From an uncultured Mesorhizobium sp. (GTDB taxonomy: Bacteria; Pseudomonadota; Alphaproteobacteria; Rhizobiales; Rhizobiaceae), in the NCBI GenBank assembly GCA_950071955.1, contig CATMOC010000066.1:1-11509 (forward strand): a DNA stretch of 11,509 bases, read 5' to 3'. The notes below the pieces were generated by a model. It saw nothing but the letters and a program-made list of their open reading frames with translations, had not been told where the DNA came from and made no database searches. The stretch's first letter is position 1; the number at the start of each line of letters is the position of its first letter. Made by a program: the position numbers and the translations under genes. Of the stretch, positions 8,801 to 11,509 are shown piece after piece.

Positions 8801-9043
8801 CCGTCCACGCAGTGGTGGATCTCGCTGTCATCGGCGATCGTCTTCGGCCTGGCATTCTCGACGGTGCTGACCCTGGTGGTGACGCCGTCGGCGCTGATGG
8901 TCTTCACGCGCGACAAGCATCGCGCGACGAAGAGCTTCTGGTCGCGCCTCTTCCGGCGCGGGAACAAGGTCGAGAAAAGCAAGACGCCGCAGAGCGCCGC
9001 CAATGATCGCGAGCCGGACGCGCTGCCCAAGGCGGCCGAGTAG
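5873..9043 (+). CDS. RND-family efflux pump, inner-membrane transporter
   Basis: A 1056-residue proton-driven transporter of the AcrB/MMPL superfamily, working as a trimer with the adaptor encoded just upstream. It shows the duplicated RND layout: an N-terminal helix (NARLTLSIMMFFLIAGALAY), a large periplasmic loop with the PEDSERLLLRPVE segment, then the first helix bundle. D397 and D398 in VGMLVDDAIIV match the AcrB proton-relay pair D407/D408. The second half repeats this, with TM10 reading GVVVNNNIVLID. At the position of AcrB K940 this protein has N911, so the classic Lys partner is absent; this is common outside the HAE-1 drug pumps. The C-terminal tail is a charged cytosolic extension. 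Substrate class is uncertain: drugs, solvents or hydrophobic metabolites are all possible. No outer-membrane factor gene follows, so it presumably borrows a TolC-like channel. The long open frame on the opposite strand here is a codon-bias shadow. Confidence 0.94.
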   Translation: MNIVSIAIRNARLTLSIMMFFLIAGALAYQALPKEAEPDVAIPVLYVSLAYQGISPEDSERLLLRPVETKLKSLKGVKEMRSAAYQGGGYVLLEFDPSTDLSTALEETRNKVSDARADLPRDAEEPTVNEVNVSEFPVLVVTLSGDVPERVLTTAARELRDRIEEIPGVLEGTLQGARDDLVEVIIDPMKLSSYGFQLDQMIAAVNASNSLVAAGTIEGEEGKYAVKVPSLIETVEDVAELPIVAGPNAVVEAKDIATIRSTYKDAETITRLNGRPAIAIEVKKRIGENLVHTVEQVKALSDEFQKSLPEGMHVTYTQDKSVFINQLLNDLQNHVLIAVILVFIIILYVLSGRASLLIGLAIPTSFLTGILLLALMGFTINMVVLFSLILAVGMLVDDAIIVTEFAERRMSEGMPKADAFDLAARRMAGPVIAATLTRIAAFSPLLFWPGVVGDFMKYMPITLIVTLAASMLYALIFTPTLGAIFAKAHVHDDDEPQRDGWYMGVVRQAVRFPKTVLLLTVALLVSVQFAYTKYGAGVEFFPSVEPDYGLLYVHARGNLSLAEMDAATRAAEQRLLGWPGVESVYTRVGKTQGGGADIPEDVVGVIQYEFIDWRERKSANDILADLRVAMAGIPGVDVEVRVPESGPPTGKAIQVRLSATDPDGLDDRAREVAARIAEVPGVIDISDGLPPPGVDWALEVDRAKAAQYGISPNAVGTVVQLVTTGVKLTDYRPESADDAVDIRLRLPEDRRTLSSLDQLRIETAQGSVPISNFVTRKPEPRVGTLNRIDGERTVVVQANVASGLQVAAVQQQVAQAVDGMELGDVRWKLAGSNEDSEEASAFLGNAFGAALFLIFIVLLAQFNKFTSVFLVLMTVVMSTIGVFLGLLITGQPFGIVMSGIGVIALAGVVVNNNIVLIDTYDRLRSEGWEKLEAVLQTCRERARPVVLTALSAILGVLPIAFGLGLELFHHETTINAPSTQWWISLSSAIVFGLAFSTVLTLVVTPSALMVFTRDKHRATKSFWSRLFRRGNKVEKSKTPQSAANDREPDALPKAAE

Positions 9044-9047
9044 CCGC

Positions 9048-9063
9048 CGCCCGGGACCGGGCG
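9048..9063 (+). other. Short GC hairpin after the RND pump gene
   Basis: CGCCCG-GGAC-CGGGCG forms a perfect 6-bp stem with a 4-base loop just after the pump stop codon. There is no T-tract, so it is not a standard intrinsic terminator. It might attenuate transcription or protect the 3' end of the message before the small genes. Confidence 0.3.
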
Positions 9064-9104
9064 ACCGAACAGGCATGGGCCTGCGGCCGTACCCGGAGAA
9101 AGCC

Positions 9105-9248
9105 GTGTCTTCGACGACTTTCATCATCATCGTCCTGATCCTGGCCTTGATCGCTGTCCTGCCGAACTGGCCTTGGGCGCGCCGCTGGCGCTGGGCGCCT
9201 TCGATCATCACGGGGACCATCCTCGCCGTGGTGATCCTCGTCGCTTAG
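9105..9248 (+). CDS. Small DUF3309-like membrane protein (first copy)
   Basis: A 47-residue protein with two hydrophobic stretches (about 6-19 and 33-47) around a tryptophan/arginine-rich turn, PNWPWARRWRWAPS. This matches the layout of DUF3309 proteins, whose core is P.WP.SR.WGY.PSG, though the match is looser than in the next gene. The start is the GTG at 9105, chosen because GGAGA lies six bases upstream and the residues from there align with the second copy; an ATG at 9075 in the same frame has no such site. Function is unknown. It may be read through from the pump gene 61 bases upstream, since no separate promoter is apparent. Confidence 0.65.
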   Translation: MSSTTFIIIVLILALIAVLPNWPWARRWRWAPSIITGTILAVVILVA

Positions 9249-9299
9249 GCGGGAAAGTTCTGATCGGGAACAAACTCTCATCCCGCGCGGGCATCTTCA

Positions 9300-9324
9300 G
9301 GAACAACATACGTCCTCACGCATT
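9300..9324 (+). promoter_or_regulatory. EcfG/RpoE2-type general stress promoter
   Basis: GGAAC at 9300-9304, then 18 bases, then TT at 9323-9324. This fits the consensus GGAAC-N18-19-TT that I recall for Sinorhizobium RpoE2 (EcfG) promoters. It sits 33-57 bases upstream of the GTG start of the second small gene, leaving about 25 bases of leader with the ribosome site. Placement and spacing support a functional promoter; the motif is short enough that chance remains possible. Confidence 0.5.
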
Positions 9325-9356
9325 GTTGATCCTCCAACCCGACTGGAGGCGAAAGC

Positions 9357-9515
9357 GTGACACTGACCACCATTCTCATCATCATCCTCATCCTGATCCT
9401 TCTCGGCGCCATTCCGGCCTGGCCGCATTCGCGCGGCTGGGGCTATGGCCCCTCTGGCATCATCGGCCTGATCCTGGTCGTGCTCCTGATCCTTGTCCTG
9501 ATGGGCAGGATCTGA
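9357..9515 (+). CDS. DUF3309 family small membrane protein (second copy)
   Basis: A 52-residue protein beginning MTLTTILIIILILILLGAIP, with the signature AWPHSRGWGYGPSG (21-34) and a second hydrophobic segment ending in LVLMGRI. This is a near-canonical DUF3309 protein, a family of very short alphaproteobacterial membrane proteins of unknown function. It starts with GTG at 9357, with GGAGG seven bases upstream, which makes the start secure. A stress-type promoter precedes it and a strong terminator follows 14 bases after the stop. With the gene at 9105 it forms a tandem pair of diverged paralogues. Confidence 0.85.
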   Translation: MTLTTILIIILILILLGAIPAWPHSRGWGYGPSGIIGLILVVLLILVLMGRI

Positions 9516-9528
9516 CATCGACACGAAC

Positions 9529-9568
9529 CGAAGCCGCCGACGCGAGGCGTCGGCGGCTTCGTTTTCTT
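9529..9568 (+). terminator. Strong intrinsic terminator
   Basis: A perfect 15-bp GC-rich stem (left arm 9529-9543, right arm 9547-9561) closes a 3-base GAG loop and is followed by TTTTCTT. It ends plus-strand transcription after the second DUF3309 gene. The SDR gene on the other strand ends at 9582, so the hairpin may also serve that transcript, although the flank on that side has no T-run. Confidence 0.9.
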
Positions 9569-9581
9569 CCCGTTTCGGTTG

Positions 9582-10541
9582 TCAGGCGGCCATCGCGCGC
9601 GTTTCGCGGTCGAGCGCCAGATCTGCCACGGCCTGCCTGATCGCCCGGACGGGGTCCGTCGTCGGCAAGGGGCCGAGCGCCGCTTCGATCTTGCTGCCAT
9701 CGAGCGAGTGCGGCGTTCGCCACAGATACGACATCACGACGAGTTCGCGCAGCATCGGAACGAACAGGCCACCCGCCCGAAGCAGCGTCCAGGGCACGCC
9801 GCGCCGCGACAGCGGACGCCCCACGGCTTCCTCGGTCGCCGCTTTCATCTGCGTTCCCGTCAAAGAGTGGCCGGCGAAGTGGAAGCGATCGAACACCGGC
9901 AGTTCCCCGCGCTTTTCCGCCAGCCGCACGAATGCCTCACCCAGATCCGGCAGATAAGCGAAGGCGTGTGGAAGGTCCATCGGGCCGGGCCATATGAAGA
10001 CGTCCTTCTTCAGCTTCGACAGGATCATGAGGTCGAGCCACGCTTCGCGCTTCACGCCGCCATAGAAGTCGCCGGCCCGCAACACCAGGGTCTGGACGCC
10101 TGACTCCTCGGCCTTGCGCCGGAAAAGTTCTTCCATGGCGATCCGGATGCGCGCCTTCGGCGTGGAGGGTACTTGCGGCGCGTCCTCCCGTGTGCCGACA
10201 GCGATCTCGAGGCCGAAATTGTAGACGTTGCCGGGTAGGAGTTGCGTCGCGCCAGCGGCTTCCACCGCCGCCACGACGTTTTCTGCCATCGGCATGACCT
10301 TCTCCTCCCATTCCGTGTATTGCGGATTGAGCGCGTTGAGCACCACGTCGGCCCCCCTGCAGGCAGCGACGAGCGACCGGCGGTCGAAGGCGTCCGCCTT
10401 CACCCACTCCACGCCCGGCGCAAGTTGGTCACCCTTGCTGCTGCGGGCGACCCCTTTCACCCGCCATCCGGCCTTAACGAAGGCACGGGCCGCCGCGTCG
10501 CCGACACGTCCCGCCGCACCGAGGATCGCGATCGTCTGCAT
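9582..10541 (-). CDS. NAD(P)-dependent SDR/epimerase-like oxidoreductase
   Basis: A 319-residue atypical/extended short-chain dehydrogenase-type protein. The N-terminal Rossmann motif is AILGAAGRVGDAAARAF with glycines 8, 11 and 14 (GxxGxxG). R33 and S34-S35 after the second strand (GVARSSK) suggest NADP preference. ADVVLNALNP (64-73) is the usual strand-4 region. The segment GNVYNFGLE (104-112) stands where the catalytic strand lies, but I see no standard YxxxK pair; the block TPKARIRIAMEE (127-138) may replace it. RAGDFYGG (155-162) is typical of NAD-dependent epimerase-like proteins. The ATG at 10541 has an excellent AAAGGAGA site. It is divergent from a LysR-type gene with 106 bp between starts, so it is the likely target of that regulator. 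Substrate unknown. Confidence 0.85.
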   Translation of the reverse strand: MQTIAILGAAGRVGDAAARAFVKAGWRVKGVARSSKGDQLAPGVEWVKADAFDRRSLVAACRGADVVLNALNPQYTEWEEKVMPMAENVVAAVEAAGATQLLPGNVYNFGLEIAVGTREDAPQVPSTPKARIRIAMEELFRRKAEESGVQTLVLRAGDFYGGVKREAWLDLMILSKLKKDVFIWPGPMDLPHAFAYLPDLGEAFVRLAEKRGELPVFDRFHFAGHSLTGTQMKAATEEAVGRPLSRRGVPWTLLRAGGLFVPMLRELVVMSYLWRTPHSLDGSKIEAALGPLPTTDPVRAIRQAVADLALDRETRAMAA

Positions 10542-10625
10542 GGCTGTTCTCCTTTGTTCCGATTGGATGACGGAGAGGTACGCCCTTTGCAGATGAATGA
10601 TAATTCCCTATTGTTGCGGAACTGA

Positions 10626-10641
10626 TATTCATAATTGAATA
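10626..10641. promoter_or_regulatory. Palindrome in the SDR/LysR divergent promoter
   Basis: TATTCA-TAAT-TGAATA is a perfect inverted repeat with 6-bp arms, ending six bases before the LysR ATG. A second, shorter repeat GAAT-N4-ATTC lies at 10595-10606. Both fall in an AT-rich stretch of the shared intergenic region. They are candidate binding sites for the LysR-type protein, though the symmetry gives T-N10-A or T-N12-A rather than the exact T-N11-A of the family box. Confidence 0.45.
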
Positions 10642-10647
10642 GGCGCG

Positions 10648-11509
10648 ATGGACTGGAACCTGCTCAAGAGCTTCGTCGCGGTGGCCGAGACCGGCAGTCT
10701 CTCGGCAGCCGCCCGCGGGATCGGGGTCAGCCAGCCGTCCGTCGGCCGGCATGTCGCCGAACTGGAGCGGGAGTTGGGAATAAAGCTCTTCCGTCGCGGG
10801 CGTGCCGGCTACGAACTGTCGGACGACGGCATCGCCCTGCTGGGCCGCGCCCAGGCCATGCGCGAACAGGCCGAGGCGATCTCGCGGCTGGCGCTCGGCG
10901 CGACGGAAGCGGTCGCGGGCACGGTGCGGATCGCGGCAAGCGAAATCGTCTCCGCCTACGTGCTCCCGTCCATGATGGCCACCTTTGCGGATGTTGAGCC
11001 TGGCATTGAGATCGAGATCGTGGCGTCGAACCAGGTCGAGAACCTGCTGCGGCGCGACGCCGACATCGCGATCCGTATGGTCGAACCGGCGCAGCTCGAC
11101 CTGGTCGCCCGCAAGATCACCGACATTCGGCTGACCGCCTGTGCAGCCACATCCTATCTCGGCCGGCGCGGCCGGCCCGCCACACCGGAGGAACTCGTCG
11201 GTCATGACCTGGTCGGCTACGACCGCGGCATGGACCTGATCAACGGTTTTCGCGACTTCGGTGTCGAGATCGATCGCCACGGCTTCCGGTTCCGTAGCGA
11301 CAACCAGATCGTCTTCTGGGAGGCGATCCGGGCGGGCAACGGCATAGGCTTCGCACAGGTGCCGCTGGTGGCGCGCAAGCAGCCTGCGCTGTACGCAGCG
11401 CTCCACGCGGTGGGGTCGAAAGACGGCAATACCCCCGAAACCATGCTTGTGCTGCTGGCGACGCATGCAGAATTCATCTACGAGCCTGTGTTGGAAGGTG
11501 TGCGCGACG
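10648..11509 (+). CDS. LysR-type transcriptional regulator, 3' end outside window
   Basis: 287 residues are visible and no stop is reached. The N-terminal winged helix-turn-helix is clear: MDWNLLKSFVAVAETGSLSA (1-20), then GVSQPSVGRHVAELERELGI (26-45) and KLFRRGRAGYELSDDG. The effector domain starts at GTVRIAASEIVSAYVLPSMM (91-110) and continues through RRDADIAIRM, GYDRGMDLI and NQIVFWEAIRAGNGIGFAQVP. The last ~35 residues (SKDGNTPETMLVLLATHAEF onward) do not show the usual LysR ending of the W-L-(V/A)-x-H-R-E-x-R kind, although the frame is intact and the other two frames are worse. The start has only a weak AGG five bases upstream. It is divergent from the SDR gene and probably regulates it. 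Confidence 0.88.
   Translation, partial: MDWNLLKSFVAVAETGSLSAAARGIGVSQPSVGRHVAELERELGIKLFRRGRAGYELSDDGIALLGRAQAMREQAEAISRLALGATEAVAGTVRIAASEIVSAYVLPSMMATFADVEPGIEIEIVASNQVENLLRRDADIAIRMVEPAQLDLVARKITDIRLTACAATSYLGRRGRPATPEELVGHDLVGYDRGMDLINGFRDFGVEIDRHGFRFRSDNQIVFWEAIRAGNGIGFAQVPLVARKQPALYAALHAVGSKDGNTPETMLVLLATHAEFIYEPVLEGVRD

Noticed and set aside
9271..9304. An earlier GGAAC at about 9276-9280 as a second stress promoter
   Set aside because: No TT falls 18-19 bases downstream, so it does not fit the consensus.
10618..10645. GGAAC at 10618 as a stress promoter for the LysR gene
   Set aside because: The bases 18-19 downstream are not TT, and the start codon would be too close to the transcription start.
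10474..11466. Minus-strand open frame of 330 codons opposite the LysR gene
   Set aside because: It overlaps the start of the SDR gene in a different frame and shows no family pattern; the plus strand encodes a clear LysR protein.
11430..11509. Frameshift in the LysR gene explaining its odd C-terminus
   Set aside because: Both alternative frames give Cys/Arg-rich nonsense with no LysR-like ending, so an error cannot be supported from this sequence.

Overview
The window reads as chromosome of a high-GC alphaproteobacterium, most likely Rhizobiales (Mesorhizobium/Phyllobacteriaceae-like). The evidence is strong codon bias towards G/C in third positions, frequent GTG starts, two small DUF3309-type membrane proteins, a promoter matching the rhizobial EcfG/RpoE2 consensus, and a three-part isoquinoline-1-oxidoreductase-type cluster. 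The assignment rests on recognised protein families and composition, not on a database search.

Layout. (1) 1-349, minus strand: 5' end of a complex I subunit H (NuoH)-like membrane protein that leaves the window. Its first ~45 residues look unlike a usual NuoH. (2) 502-1086, minus: TetR-family regulator. It is divergent from (3), and a clean inverted repeat lies between them. (3) 1223-4562, plus: three tightly coupled genes for a molybdenum hydroxylase of the isoquinoline 1-oxidoreductase type: a 2x[2Fe-2S] subunit, a Tat-targeted molybdopterin subunit, and a secreted diheme c-type protein. (4) 4730-9043, plus: RND efflux adaptor and RND inner-membrane pump, preceded by a 17-bp palindrome. 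No outer-membrane channel gene is present. (5) 9105-9515, plus: two tiny DUF3309-like membrane proteins. The second has a general-stress (EcfG-like) promoter, and the block ends in a strong hairpin terminator at 9529-9568. (6) 9582-10541, minus: NAD(P)-dependent SDR/epimerase-like protein. (7) 10648-end, plus: divergent LysR-type regulator whose C-terminus is unusual and runs off the window.

Working model (inference). Electrons from hydroxylation of an N-heterocycle or aldehyde at the molybdenum subunit pass through the two [2Fe-2S] clusters to the diheme protein and on to the respiratory chain, on the periplasmic side. The TetR protein probably represses the divergent oxidoreductase operon and may also act on the efflux genes. 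The pump could export the same toxic substrate or its product. The DUF3309 genes and the LysR/SDR pair look like separate units.

No gene-free stretch reaches 300 bases. The longer gaps are 350-501 (nothing recognised beyond a purine-rich ribosome site for the NuoH-like gene), 1087-1222 (operator/promoter), 4563-4729 (palindrome and a possible 18-codon leader), 9249-9356 (stress-type promoter) and 10542-10647 (divergent promoter with palindrome). I saw no tRNA, rRNA, CRISPR array, insertion sequence or integrase.
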